A stretch of 57,385 bases of DNA from Gemmatimonadales bacterium (GTDB lineage: Bacteria > Gemmatimonadota > Gemmatimonadetes > Gemmatimonadales > GWC2-71-9): NCBI GenBank assembly GCA_036265815.1, contig DATAOI010000076.1:1-57385 (forward strand), read 5' to 3'. The position numbers and the translations under genes were made by a program. A model generated the notes under the pieces. It did no database searches, had not been told where the DNA came from, and saw nothing but the letters and a program-made list of their open reading frames with translations. Shown in pieces: positions 1 through 7,673 of this stretch. Within the stretch, counting starts at the first letter, position 1. Each line of letters opens with the position of its first letter.

Positions 1-2
1 CC

Positions 3-527
3 GGGTGGGGCCCCCGCGCACTCCTCAGCAGGGTAGCGCACTGGAGTACCGAGCTGCTCACGCCGCAGCCGCTCCAGGCAGCCGTCGCGGTGAAGACGGG
101 CTCCAGCGGAACGACCAGCGGCTTCAAGAGCAAGTTCAAGACGAATGGGGTGTCGACCCTGACGGTGACCTTCACCGCTCCGGGCAGCAAGGGGCCGAAG
201 CTCGGGAAGCCGTTCAACGCGACCGTCACCGTCACCGCTCTGGATGACCAATCGGTTGCCACGGGCGTACTCAACACCTGTGTCTACATCAAGGGCTCCA
301 ACAACAATGGGACCCCCACCCGGGTGCAGGGTCCCAAGGATCCCGCGTGCCTCACTCCGCCCGCGCCAACACCCGACACGGTGTCCGCGGTGACCGGAGC
401 GGGCGGGACGGCAACCCTCAGCCTTACCGTCACCAAGTCGGGCGGTCTGGTCCTCACTGCCAACGCCAATGTGATCGGCCGGACTGGTGCCGGTGTTGGG
501 ATGGTCAAGACCAACGTCGCCCCGTAA
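3..527 (+). CDS. C-terminal part of an Ig-like domain surface/secreted protein (5' end outside window)
   Basis: The frame is open to the left edge of the window and ends with TAA at 525-527, so the start lies outside; a GTG at 90 is the first usable internal start. The product is rich in Thr, Ser, Val and Gly, with alternating beta-strand patterns such as VSTLTVTFTAPGSKG and GTATLSLTVTKSGGLVLTANA, typical of one or two Ig-like (Big-type) beta-sandwich domains of exported bacterial proteins. Two Cys (in LNTCVY and DPACLT) could form a disulphide. The first 29 codons look less Ig-like and may be linker. A strong terminator follows. The family cannot be fixed from this fragment. Confidence 0.6.
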   Translation, partial: GWGPRALLSRVAHWSTELLTPQPLQAAVAVKTGSSGTTSGFKSKFKTNGVSTLTVTFTAPGSKGPKLGKPFNATVTVTALDDQSVATGVLNTCVYIKGSNNNGTPTRVQGPKDPACLTPPAPTPDTVSAVTGAGGTATLSLTVTKSGGLVLTANANVIGRTGAGVGMVKTNVAP

Positions 528-552
528 CGCGTACCCTGACGGCTTTCGCTTT

Positions 553-587
553 GAGAGGGCGGCTCGCCAGAGCCGCCCTCTCTTTTT
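553..587 (+). terminator. Rho-independent terminator
   Basis: A perfect 12-bp stem (GAGAGGGCGGCT paired with AGCCGCCCTCTC) with a six-base loop is followed at once by TTTTT. It lies 26 bases after the stop of the Ig-like gene and points along the plus strand. The minus strand has no T-run beyond the stem, so it is not an obvious terminator for the convergent arginine operon ending at 617. Confidence 0.88.
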
Positions 588-616
588 CGCGGGTCAACCA
601 ACGATGCGCAATCCGC

Positions 617-1063
617 TCAGCCAAGCGAAAGCTTCCGCACCTCGGCGATGACCCGGCGCTGGGCCCTGGCGTCCTTGACGGCCAGGAAGATGGTATCGTC
701 GCCGGCCAGCGTGCCCACCACGTCGGACCACGCCAGCCGGTCGATGGCCACCGCCACCCGGTTGGCTTCACCCGGGGGCGTGTGCAGGACGACGAGCGCC
801 TCGCCGGCCGGCTCTATGCTCAGGACTCCCTCCGAAATGCGAAGCTCGTCCGGGTCCGCGGGCGGCCGGATCGAGGCGGACCGCCGGTAGGCGCCATCCA
901 CCTTGACCAGCCGCAGTGCCGCGATGTCACGGCTGACCGATGACTGGGTGACGTCCCATCCCTCGGAGGCCAGCGCCTCCGCCAGCTCCTCCTGGGTACG
1001 GACCGCACGAGTGCTGATCAGCTCGAGGATCTTGAGGTGGCGCTTGCGCCGGTCGGTCGTCAT
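617..1063 (-). CDS. argR: Arginine repressor ArgR
   Basis: 148 residues, the usual ArgR length. The N-terminal winged helix carries the recognition-helix motif TQSSVSRDI (about 39-47). The C-terminal oligomerisation and arginine-binding domain carries GTLAGDDTIFLAV (about 117-129), matching the family's GTIAGDDT motif. It starts at ATG 1063 and overlaps the argH stop by four bases (ATGA), so it is the last gene of the arginine operon and should regulate it and itself. The likely target is the ARG box at 9996-10020. A hexameric arginine-dependent repressor is inferred from the family. Confidence 0.95.
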   Translation of the reverse strand: MTTDRRKRHLKILELISTRAVRTQEELAEALASEGWDVTQSSVSRDIAALRLVKVDGAYRRSASIRPPADPDELRISEGVLSIEPAGEALVVLHTPPGEANRVAVAIDRLAWSDVVGTLAGDDTIFLAVKDARAQRRVIAEVRKLSLG

Positions 1064-2445
1064 CCTGCCCGAGCCCGGGTGCGGCCGGCCAGCCGCTGCA
1101 TCGCGGCGTCGAAGCGCCGCCGCTCGCGCGCGGCCCAGCTCCGCGCGCGCCGGATTCGAGCGCGCGCCTGGGGGAGACCCAGATCACCGAGCCCCCCGGC
1201 GGACGACCGCCGGGCCAGGATGTGGGTGGGGGCTGGAGAAACGAATCGCTCGCCACGGGTGAGCGCGGCCGCCACCTCCCGATGCGCCAGGCGGAACGGC
1301 TGACCCAGCTCGACCCGGCGCATGACCTCGTCGGTCGCCAACGTCCCGCCCGCGAGCGCGGCCGAGCAGCGCGCGCGATCGACGCCAAGCCGGGGAACCG
1401 CGCTCGCCATCATCCCGAGCATCGCCGCGGTGCGGTCGAGCCCGCGCATGAGCGGCTCCTTCAGAAGCTGGAAGTCCCGATGGTAACCGCCGGCGAGCTT
1501 GCCCTTGATCTGCAGCACGGCGACGAGGTCCCCCTCCAGCGCGGCGGCCCGGGCCCGGGTGAGCTCGAACAGATCGGGATTGCGCTTGTGGGGCATGATG
1601 CTCGACCCGGTGGCGAGCTCCGCCGGCAGGATCAGGTAGCCGAACTCCTCCGCGCTCAGGAGAATCACGTCCGCCGAGAGCCGCTGCAGCTCGTGGCCCA
1701 GCTGGGAGCACCAGAAGAGCGCGGCGGCCTCCAGCTTGCCCCGCCCGCCCTGCACCGTAGCGACGTTCCGGTCCAGCCCGCCGAAGCCGAGCGCCCGCGC
1801 CACCAGCGCCCGGTCGAGCGGGAGCGGCACGCCGTACCCCGCCGCGCTTCCCAGCGGCGAGCGATCCACCTGGGTCCACAGCGCCGGAAGCGCCTCGATC
1901 GTATCGAGCATGCCTTCCGCGTACGCTCCCGCCCAGAGCCCGACCGATGACGGCATGGCTCGGCGCTGATGGGTGTAGCCGGGCCAGAGCACCGTCCGGT
2001 GGCGGGAGGCAAAGGAGACCAGCTCCTCCGCCAGCGCAAGCGCCGCCTGGTGCAGCGACCAGAGGGAGTGCTTGAGGAAGAGCCGCAGGTCGCAGGCAAC
2101 CTGATCGTTTCGCGACCGACCCGTGTGGAGCCGCTCGCCGATGCCCGGCAGGCGCCGCGTCAGCCATTCCTCGACCGCGGTATGGATGTCCTCGTGACGG
2201 CGCGCGACCGCCAGATGCCCCGAATCCACCGCCGCCAGCGCCTGCCGAAGCCCGCGGCGGAGCCGGCCGTACTCGGCGCCGCTCAGGAGACCCGCGGCGC
2301 GGAGCCCTTCGATGTGCCCCAGGCTGCCGAGCACGTCCCACCGCAGCAGCCGCGAATCCCATGGCCGGTCGTCACCAGCGGTGTACTCGAGCACCGCCCG
2401 GTCGGGGGCGCTCGAGGCGCTCCAGAGGGTGGTCGGCCTGGCCAC
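1060..2445 (-). CDS. argH: Argininosuccinate lyase
   Basis: 461 residues, GTG start at 2445. It splits argininosuccinate to arginine and fumarate, the last step of the pathway. The fumarase/aspartase superfamily signature GSSIMPHKRNPD, which holds the catalytic Ser loop, is intact, as is HTGRSRNDQVACD. The catalytic His region reads PGYTHQRRAMPSS, where many ArgH have THLQRAQP; from memory similar AMPSS versions occur in argininosuccinate lyases of acyl-ornithine carbamoyltransferase pathways. It lies four bases after the M20 gene and overlaps argR. The Arg-rich C-terminal tail is unremarkable. Confidence 0.95.
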   Translation of the reverse strand: MARPTTLWSASSAPDRAVLEYTAGDDRPWDSRLLRWDVLGSLGHIEGLRAAGLLSGAEYGRLRRGLRQALAAVDSGHLAVARRHEDIHTAVEEWLTRRLPGIGERLHTGRSRNDQVACDLRLFLKHSLWSLHQAALALAEELVSFASRHRTVLWPGYTHQRRAMPSSVGLWAGAYAEGMLDTIEALPALWTQVDRSPLGSAAGYGVPLPLDRALVARALGFGGLDRNVATVQGGRGKLEAAALFWCSQLGHELQRLSADVILLSAEEFGYLILPAELATGSSIMPHKRNPDLFELTRARAAALEGDLVAVLQIKGKLAGGYHRDFQLLKEPLMRGLDRTAAMLGMMASAVPRLGVDRARCSAALAGGTLATDEVMRRVELGQPFRLAHREVAAALTRGERFVSPAPTHILARRSSAGGLGDLGLPQARARIRRARSWAARERRRFDAAMQRLAGRTRARAG

Positions 2446-2449
2446 GCCG

Positions 2450-3520
2450 CTAGTGCTCCCCGAGATACGCGGTCACGAGCCCGGCGTAGAACTCGCGCGC
2501 GGCGGTGACCTCGGGCAGATCGACGTACTCGTCGGCCGTGTGCGAGCGCCGGCTGGTGCCGGGGCCGCACTTGATCGCGTCGGTGTGCCGGAGAAAAACC
2601 CAGTCGGAGCAGGTCGGACTCCCGAAGGTCCTGGCCTTGGGACGGACCCGGCGGGCCGCGGCGAGAAGCGGTGAGCCCGGGGGCGTCTCGCAGGGGACCA
2701 TGCGCCGGGAGGTGACCACGACCGTCGACTCGAGCGCGCGCTGCAGCACCTGGGTGATCTCCTCGTGGCTCCAGTCCGGCGTGCTGCGGATGTCGAGCAC
2801 GGCCTTGGCCACGGGTGGCGTCACGTTGCGGCTGATGCCCGCCTCCAGCATCGTCGGCGTCGCGGTGGTCTGACCCAGCACCGGATGCGCTCGGGAATCG
2901 AAAAGGTCCTGCAGCCGCAGCAGGTCGCGTGCGAGGACCAGCGCGGCGTTGGTGAAATCCCCATCGGCCGACGCGTAGCCGGCGTGACGCTGGTGCCCCT
3001 GGGCGATCAGGTCGGCCATGAGGAGCCCCCGTTGCGCAACGGCGACGTCGAGACTGGTCGGCTCGCCGACCACCGCCGCCTCGATAGCGCCCGCGCGGGC
3101 GACCGCCCGCTCCATCGTGGTGTTCTTGGTCTCCTCGCCGTACCCGAGCAATACCAGCAGGCGCCCCGCCGCGAGGCCGCCGGCATCCAGCAGGTCCTTC
3201 GCGGCGCAGAGCATGGCAGCCACCGAGGCCTTGGCATCGCCCGAGCCACGGCCATAGAGGCGGCCGTCCTCGATGAACGGGGTGAACGGATCGCGGGTCC
3301 ACCCGCTGCCCGGCGGCACCACGTCGAGATGGGAGACCAGAGCGATGGTTGCGCCCGGGGCGCGGCCGCGGAGCTCGACCCGGACCGCGGCATCGTCCCG
3401 GGTCACCTCGAGACCCCACCCGCGCGCGGTCTCCTCGAGGAAGGAGGCCAGGGTTGCCTCGTCGCCGCTCACCGACGGAATTGCCACGATGTCTCGCAGG
3501 AGCTGGACCTCATCCGGCAA
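2450..3520 (-). CDS. M20 family deacylase, predicted N-acyl-citrulline deacylase (ArgE-like)
   Basis: 356 residues. The start is TTG at 3520, preceded by GGAG six bases upstream and overlapping argB by 11 bases. It has the complete M20 di-zinc set: H64 and D66 in SHLDVV, D95 in GRGSGDAKA, the catalytic pair E129-E130 in YGEETKN, E153 in VVGEPTS and H327 in RRSHTADEY. A dimerisation domain lies between about 165 and 275. The neighbour argF' makes an N-acylated citrulline, so this enzyme most likely removes the acyl group to free citrulline. Whether acetyl or succinyl is removed depends on argF' (Val92 predicts succinyl). LysK/ArgE-type deacylase on ornithine is the alternative, but it fits the operon less well. 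Confidence 0.85.
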   Translation of the reverse strand: MPDEVQLLRDIVAIPSVSGDEATLASFLEETARGWGLEVTRDDAAVRVELRGRAPGATIALVSHLDVVPPGSGWTRDPFTPFIEDGRLYGRGSGDAKASVAAMLCAAKDLLDAGGLAAGRLLVLLGYGEETKNTTMERAVARAGAIEAAVVGEPTSLDVAVAQRGLLMADLIAQGHQRHAGYASADGDFTNAALVLARDLLRLQDLFDSRAHPVLGQTTATPTMLEAGISRNVTPPVAKAVLDIRSTPDWSHEEITQVLQRALESTVVVTSRRMVPCETPPGSPLLAAARRVRPKARTFGSPTCSDWVFLRHTDAIKCGPGTSRRSHTADEYVDLPEVTAAREFYAGLVTAYLGEH

Positions 3521-4445
3521 GATCGACTCCGAGGTAGGTGGCCTTCTCCTTGCGGCCGACGATCATAGTGCCACAGCCCGCCCCGGTGAAGACCTCCAGC
3601 AGCAGCGCGTCGGGAGCGCGGCCGTCGATGATGTGGGTGCGCTCGACCCCGCCGGTGGCCGCCCGGATGCAGGCCTCCACCTTGGGCCGCATTCCACCTG
3701 CCAGGACGCCACTGGCCATGAGGCCGGCGAGGTCGTCGGGGTCGGCAAAGGTGACGAGGGTGGTCGGGTCCTTCCGGTCGCGGAGCACGCCGGGGGCGCC
3801 GGTGAGGAAGATGAGCTTCTGGGCCCGGAGCGCCACCGCGAGCGACTCCGCCACGGTGTCGGCATTCACGTTGAACACCTCCCCATCCTCTCCGCCCGCC
3901 AGGCTGGCGACCACCGGGACGAACCGCGCTTCCATGAGGGTGGTGAGGATCCGGGGGTCGACCCGCTGGATATCGCCCACGTGGCCGAAGTCCACCTTCA
4001 GCGTGGCACCGTCGTCGTCCACCACGTTGCCGGGCGGGCGGCGGTGGGCGGTGATGAGGTCGGCGTCCACCCCGCTCAGTCCCACCGCCTGCACCCGGTG
4101 CTCCCGGAGCGCAGCGAGCAGGTCGACATTGAGCTGGCCGGCGTAGACCATCTTGGCCACTTCAAGTGCCGCGTCGTCGGTGATCCGGCGCCCCGCCACG
4201 ATGCGCGGCTCGGTGCCGAGCCGGCGGCTCAGGTTGGACGCCTGCGGCCCTCCGCCGTGGACCACGACCAGCCGGATGCTGAGGGAGGAGAGCAGCGCGA
4301 GCTGGGCGGTCACGTGATCGAGCACCTCCGGCTCTCCCACCACGTCGCCGCCCAGCTTCACGACGAAGACCTGATCGCGATACGCTCGCACATAGCGCAG
4401 CGCCCCTTTGAGGCCCGCGATGCCCTTGCTGGTGTCGATGGTCAC
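3510..4445 (-). CDS. argB: N-acylglutamate kinase
   Basis: 311 residues from GTG at 4445. This start overlaps the argF' stop as GTGA and places the VTIDTSKG terminus correctly; longer upstream reading is Arg/Gly-rich shadow. Amino-acid kinase fold: nucleotide-loop VVKLGGDVVGEP near residue 30, substrate-loop VVHGGGPQASN, and the C-terminal FNVNADTVAESLA and GMRPKVEA motifs. It phosphorylates the gamma-carboxylate of N-acetyl- (or N-succinyl-) glutamate. No GNAT acyltransferase domain is fused, unlike the bifunctional ArgB-ArgA of xanthomonads, so the acyl-glutamate must come from elsewhere. Confidence 0.93.
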   Translation of the reverse strand: MTIDTSKGIAGLKGALRYVRAYRDQVFVVKLGGDVVGEPEVLDHVTAQLALLSSLSIRLVVVHGGGPQASNLSRRLGTEPRIVAGRRITDDAALEVAKMVYAGQLNVDLLAALREHRVQAVGLSGVDADLITAHRRPPGNVVDDDGATLKVDFGHVGDIQRVDPRILTTLMEARFVPVVASLAGGEDGEVFNVNADTVAESLAVALRAQKLIFLTGAPGVLRDRKDPTTLVTFADPDDLAGLMASGVLAGGMRPKVEACIRAATGGVERTHIIDGRAPDALLLEVFTGAGCGTMIVGRKEKATYLGVDLAG

Positions 4446-5464
4446 GCGGCACTTCTCCCAAGCAGCTCCAACAAGAGGGCCCGCTGCGCGTGGAGCCGGT
4501 TCTCCGCCTGCTCCACCACGACCGAGTTCGGCCCATCCAGCACGGCGTCGTCGATCTCCACGTTGCGCCGGACCGGGAGACAATGCATCACGATCCCCTT
4601 GCCGCCCCGGGTCCCGCGGAGCCGGGCGGGGGTGAGCCGCCAGTCTCGGAGGCCTGCCCGGAGCGCCGCCTCTTCCTGAGGCTTGCCGTAGAGCTTGACC
4701 GAGCCCCAGGACTTGACGTACACCGCGTCCGCGCCGACCAGCGCGTCGTCGGGATCGTCGATGATGTGGACGAACTCCCCGCCCGTCTCCTGCGTCAGCC
4801 GGCGGACCAGCGCGGTGTCCTCGGGGTCGAGCTCGTACCCCTCCGGGCGGCCAATGACGATCTCCATGCCGAGCCGGGCGGCGGCAAGGGCCGCACTGGC
4901 GGGTACGGCCGTGGGGAGCGCCTTGGGATGCCAGGCCCAGGTGAGGACGAAGCGCTTACCGGCGGTGTCGCCCAGCTTTTCCCGCAGAGTCATGGCGTCG
5001 GCCAGAGCCTGGCAGGGGTGGCGGCGGGCGGACTCGAGGTTGATGACCGGCTTGTCGCAGTAGCGGGCGAAATTCCGGAGGATGAGATCTTTCCGCGCCT
5101 CGGTCCAATCGCTGCCCCGGGGAAAGCTGCGCAGTCCCAGCGCATCGGCGTAGCGACCCAGCACCCGGGCCGCGTCCACGATGTGCTCGACCGTGTCGCC
5201 GTCCATCACGGCGCCCAGCTCGGTCTCCAGCGGCCAGCTCCCCTTCCCCGGCTCCAGCACGACGGCGTGTCCGCCGTGGAGGTACATCGCGGTCTCGAAG
5301 CTGGTGCGGGTCCGAAGACTCGGATCCATGAACACCATGGCCAGCACCTTCCGCTCGAGGCCCCCGGTGATCTCCCCGCGCTTGATCCGCCCCGCGAGCG
5401 CCAGCAGGCCCTCGACCTCGTCCGCGGTCCAATCCTCCAGCGCCAGGAAGTCGCGTTTGCTCAC
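4442..5464 (-). CDS. argF': N-acyl-ornithine carbamoyltransferase, predicted N-succinylornithine type
   Basis: 340 residues from GTG 5464, with AGGAGGT just upstream and a GTGA overlap with argD. Carbamoyl-phosphate motif SLRTRTS (49-55), HPCQ (149-152) and HCLP (294-297) are present. It aligns without gaps over the first 100 residues to Xanthomonas N-acetylornithine carbamoyltransferase as I recall it, including the GxVMDGDTxEHI block, FVLTWAWHPK and ENRLHAQRA. The specificity residue Glu92 of the acetyl enzyme is Val92 here (DGDTVEHI); published swaps of Glu92 to Val, Pro, Ser or Ala converted the acetyl enzyme to a succinyl enzyme. The carboxylated Lys302 of Xanthomonas aligns with Glu303. 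Class confidence is high; the succinyl call is inference. Confidence 0.9.
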   Translation of the reverse strand: MSKRDFLALEDWTADEVEGLLALAGRIKRGEITGGLERKVLAMVFMDPSLRTRTSFETAMYLHGGHAVVLEPGKGSWPLETELGAVMDGDTVEHIVDAARVLGRYADALGLRSFPRGSDWTEARKDLILRNFARYCDKPVINLESARRHPCQALADAMTLREKLGDTAGKRFVLTWAWHPKALPTAVPASAALAAARLGMEIVIGRPEGYELDPEDTALVRRLTQETGGEFVHIIDDPDDALVGADAVYVKSWGSVKLYGKPQEEAALRAGLRDWRLTPARLRGTRGGKGIVMHCLPVRRNVEIDDAVLDGPNSVVVEQAENRLHAQRALLLELLGRSAA

Positions 5465-6630
5465 GGCAGCACCTCCTTGAGCCCTGCGAGCAGGAGATCG
5501 GCCTCGCGGAGCGAGAACGAGAGCGGCGGCAACAACCGAAGCACCCGCGGGTCGGTGGCGGTGCCGGTGAGGATCCGGCGGTCGAAGAGCGCCCGCTGCA
5601 CCTCGACGGCCGGCCGCCCCAGGTGAAGGCCAAGCAGCAGACCCCGCCCGGTGACGGTGGCAACGCCCAATGCCCGCGCCCCTTGCGCGAGGTGACCCCC
5701 GATCTCGACCGCGTTGGCGATGAGACCGTCCCGCTCGATCACGCCGATATTGGCGAGCGCCGCCGCGCACGGCACCGGGCCGCCTCCGAAGGTACTGCCG
5801 AGGTCGCCGGGAGTCAGCGAGTCCGTGAGGCTGGGCGCGGCCACCACGGCGCCGATCGGAAGCCCGCCCGCGAGCCCCTTGGCAAAGGTGAGCGCGTCCG
5901 GCGTCACCCCGAATGCCGCAGCTGCGCTGAACCCGCCGCAGCGGCCGACCCCGCACTGCACCTCGTCGAAGAGCAGGGCCGCGCCCCGCGCGCTGCAGAT
6001 CCGGCGGGCGGCGTGCAGGAAATCGGGCGAGCAGTCGCGGGCACCGGCGAACCCCTGGACCGGCTCGACCAGCACCGCCGCTACGCGCTCGTCGACTGCG
6101 GCGTCGAGAGCGGCGATATCGTCGAACGGCACCTTGACCGACAGCGGCACGCCGGCGCGGCGGGCCGCCTCCTCATACCCCGGCCCGTCGGTGCAGGCAA
6201 GCGTCGCCGCTGTCCTCCCATGCCAGCCGCCCCGGATGGTGACGATGGTCTGCCGCCCGGTAGCCCGGCGCGCCAGATGCAACGCGTTCTCGTTGGCCTC
6301 CGCGCCGGAGTTGCAGAAGAAGACCTGACCCAGCGGATCGGGACAGAGCGCCGCCAGCTTCTCCGCCAGCTCCTCCCGTTGGGGAAGCGGTACCGCGGTG
6401 GAGTAGAACAGCAGCCGTTCCGCCTGCTCCGCGATGGCCCGGACCACATCGGGATGGCTGTGGCCGGTGGAGGCGACGGCGTGGCCGCCGTAGGCGTCGA
6501 GCCACCGATCCCCGTTCTCGTCGATGAGCCAGGACCCGAAGCCACGGACCGGGCGCACCGGCATCGAGGCGTAGACCGGGAGGAGCGCGGGCCGGGCGCC
6601 GACCGCCGAGGCCACGCTCTGACTCAGCAC
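5461..6630 (-). CDS. argD: N-acylornithine aminotransferase
   Basis: 389 residues, GTG start at 6630, overlapping argC by seven bases. Class III PLP aminotransferase: FCNSGAEANENALHLAR near residue 110, the cofactor Asp in LLFDEVQCGVGR, and the Schiff-base Lys in TFAKGLAGGLPIGA. It converts N-acylglutamate semialdehyde to N-acylornithine with glutamate as amino donor. In many bacteria such enzymes accept acetyl and succinyl substrates, compatible with either reading of argF'. It is co-transcribed with argC and argF'. Confidence 0.95.
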   Translation of the reverse strand: MLSQSVASAVGARPALLPVYASMPVRPVRGFGSWLIDENGDRWLDAYGGHAVASTGHSHPDVVRAIAEQAERLLFYSTAVPLPQREELAEKLAALCPDPLGQVFFCNSGAEANENALHLARRATGRQTIVTIRGGWHGRTAATLACTDGPGYEEAARRAGVPLSVKVPFDDIAALDAAVDERVAAVLVEPVQGFAGARDCSPDFLHAARRICSARGAALLFDEVQCGVGRCGGFSAAAAFGVTPDALTFAKGLAGGLPIGAVVAAPSLTDSLTPGDLGSTFGGGPVPCAAALANIGVIERDGLIANAVEIGGHLAQGARALGVATVTGRGLLLGLHLGRPAVEVQRALFDRRILTGTATDPRVLRLLPPLSFSLREADLLLAGLKEVLP

Positions 6631-7673
6631 GGATATGCCCCCGCGATGGCGAGTCCGGCCCGCTCGTCGATACCCAGCGCGAGATTCATCGCCTGGACGG
6701 CCTGGCCCCCGGCGCCTTTCACCAGGTTGTCGATGGCCACGGTGACCTGCACCTCCCGGCCGTCGGTGCTCTCGACCGCGTGGATCAGAGCGTAGTTGGT
6801 GCCCACCGCATGGGTGAGCTCGGGCGGGGTATCGAGCACTCGGACGAACGGCCGGTCACGATAGGCGTCCCGATACCAGTCGGCCGCGACGCTGCCGGGA
6901 TCTCCCTCGGTGATGGCCAGGTCGGTGTCGAGATAAGCGTGCAGGGTGAGGTAGATCCCCCGCACGAACGGGCCGGAATGGGTCAGTAGACGTGCCGTCG
7001 CATCGGGCCGCCCGACCCATTCCCGCCAGCCTTGCAGCACTTCGGCCTCGTGACGATGGCCGAGCACCGAGTAGGCGAAGAGGTTGTTGGCCCGCATCGG
7101 ATGGTGGGTGGTGGGCCGGGGCTGTACGCCGGCTCCGCTCGAGCCAGTGACCGCGAAAAGCGAGGGCGAGACGTCCAGCCCGGCCCGGGCGAGAGGATAG
7201 AGCGCCAGCTGCGCCGCGGTGGCGAAGCAGCCGGGGGCCGCGATGGCGGTCGCGCCCCGAAGCTCGCACCCGCGCACGTCGGCCAGCCCGTAGGCGAATC
7301 GGCGCACCAGATCAGGCGCGGCATGCGGCCCGTAGAACCGCTCGTACAGATCGAGATCCTGCACCCGGAAATCCGCGGCGAGATCGATGACCAGACCAGG
7401 CCCCGCCTCGAAGACCTCCCCGGCGATCCGCGAAGACTCGCCATGCTCGAGGCAGAGGAAAACCACGTCACGGCCCCGCGCGACCTCTCCCGGTGTGGCC
7501 CCCGCGAAGCGCGCGTCCGACACGGCGGCGAGCGCCGGGTGCACGTCGGCGATCGGCTTGCCGGCCTGACTCCGGCTGGTCGCCACGCACTCCGTGACAT
7601 GGGGATGCTGGAGCAGTAAGCGGAGCAGCTCGCCTCCGGCGTACCCCGCGGCGCCGACAACGGCGATCTTCAT
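6624..7673 (-). CDS. argC: N-acyl-gamma-glutamyl-phosphate reductase
   Basis: 349 residues, ATG at 7673 overlapping the P-loop gene stop as ATGA. The N-terminal Rossmann motif is VVGAAGYAGGELLRLL (5-20). The active-site Cys149 lies in APGCFATA, where most ArgC have PGCYPT. The downstream HHPMRANNLFAYSVLGHRH block is the family's conserved His region. It reduces the acyl-phosphate made by ArgB to the semialdehyde with NADPH. The length and AYxxxGHRH type resemble the ArgC/LysY branch rather than E. coli ArgC (inference). Confidence 0.95.
   Translation of the reverse strand: MKIAVVGAAGYAGGELLRLLLQHPHVTECVATSRSQAGKPIADVHPALAAVSDARFAGATPGEVARGRDVVFLCLEHGESSRIAGEVFEAGPGLVIDLAADFRVQDLDLYERFYGPHAAPDLVRRFAYGLADVRGCELRGATAIAAPGCFATAAQLALYPLARAGLDVSPSLFAVTGSSGAGVQPRPTTHHPMRANNLFAYSVLGHRHEAEVLQGWREWVGRPDATARLLTHSGPFVRGIYLTLHAYLDTDLAITEGDPGSVAADWYRDAYRDRPFVRVLDTPPELTHAVGTNYALIHAVESTDGREVQVTVAIDNLVKGAGGQAVQAMNLALGIDERAGLAIAGAYPC

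Noticed and set aside
2450-4445. LysW-type carrier pathway for arginine or lysine
   Set aside because: No LysW-like small acidic carrier and no ATP-grasp ArgX/LysX are present, and the carbamoyltransferase class demands free N-acyl intermediates.
4446-4583. A 46-residue N-terminal extension of ArgB
   Set aside because: It lies wholly inside argF', is Arg/Gly/Ala-rich and has no counterpart in the kinase family; the GTG at 4445 gives the normal N-terminus and coupling.
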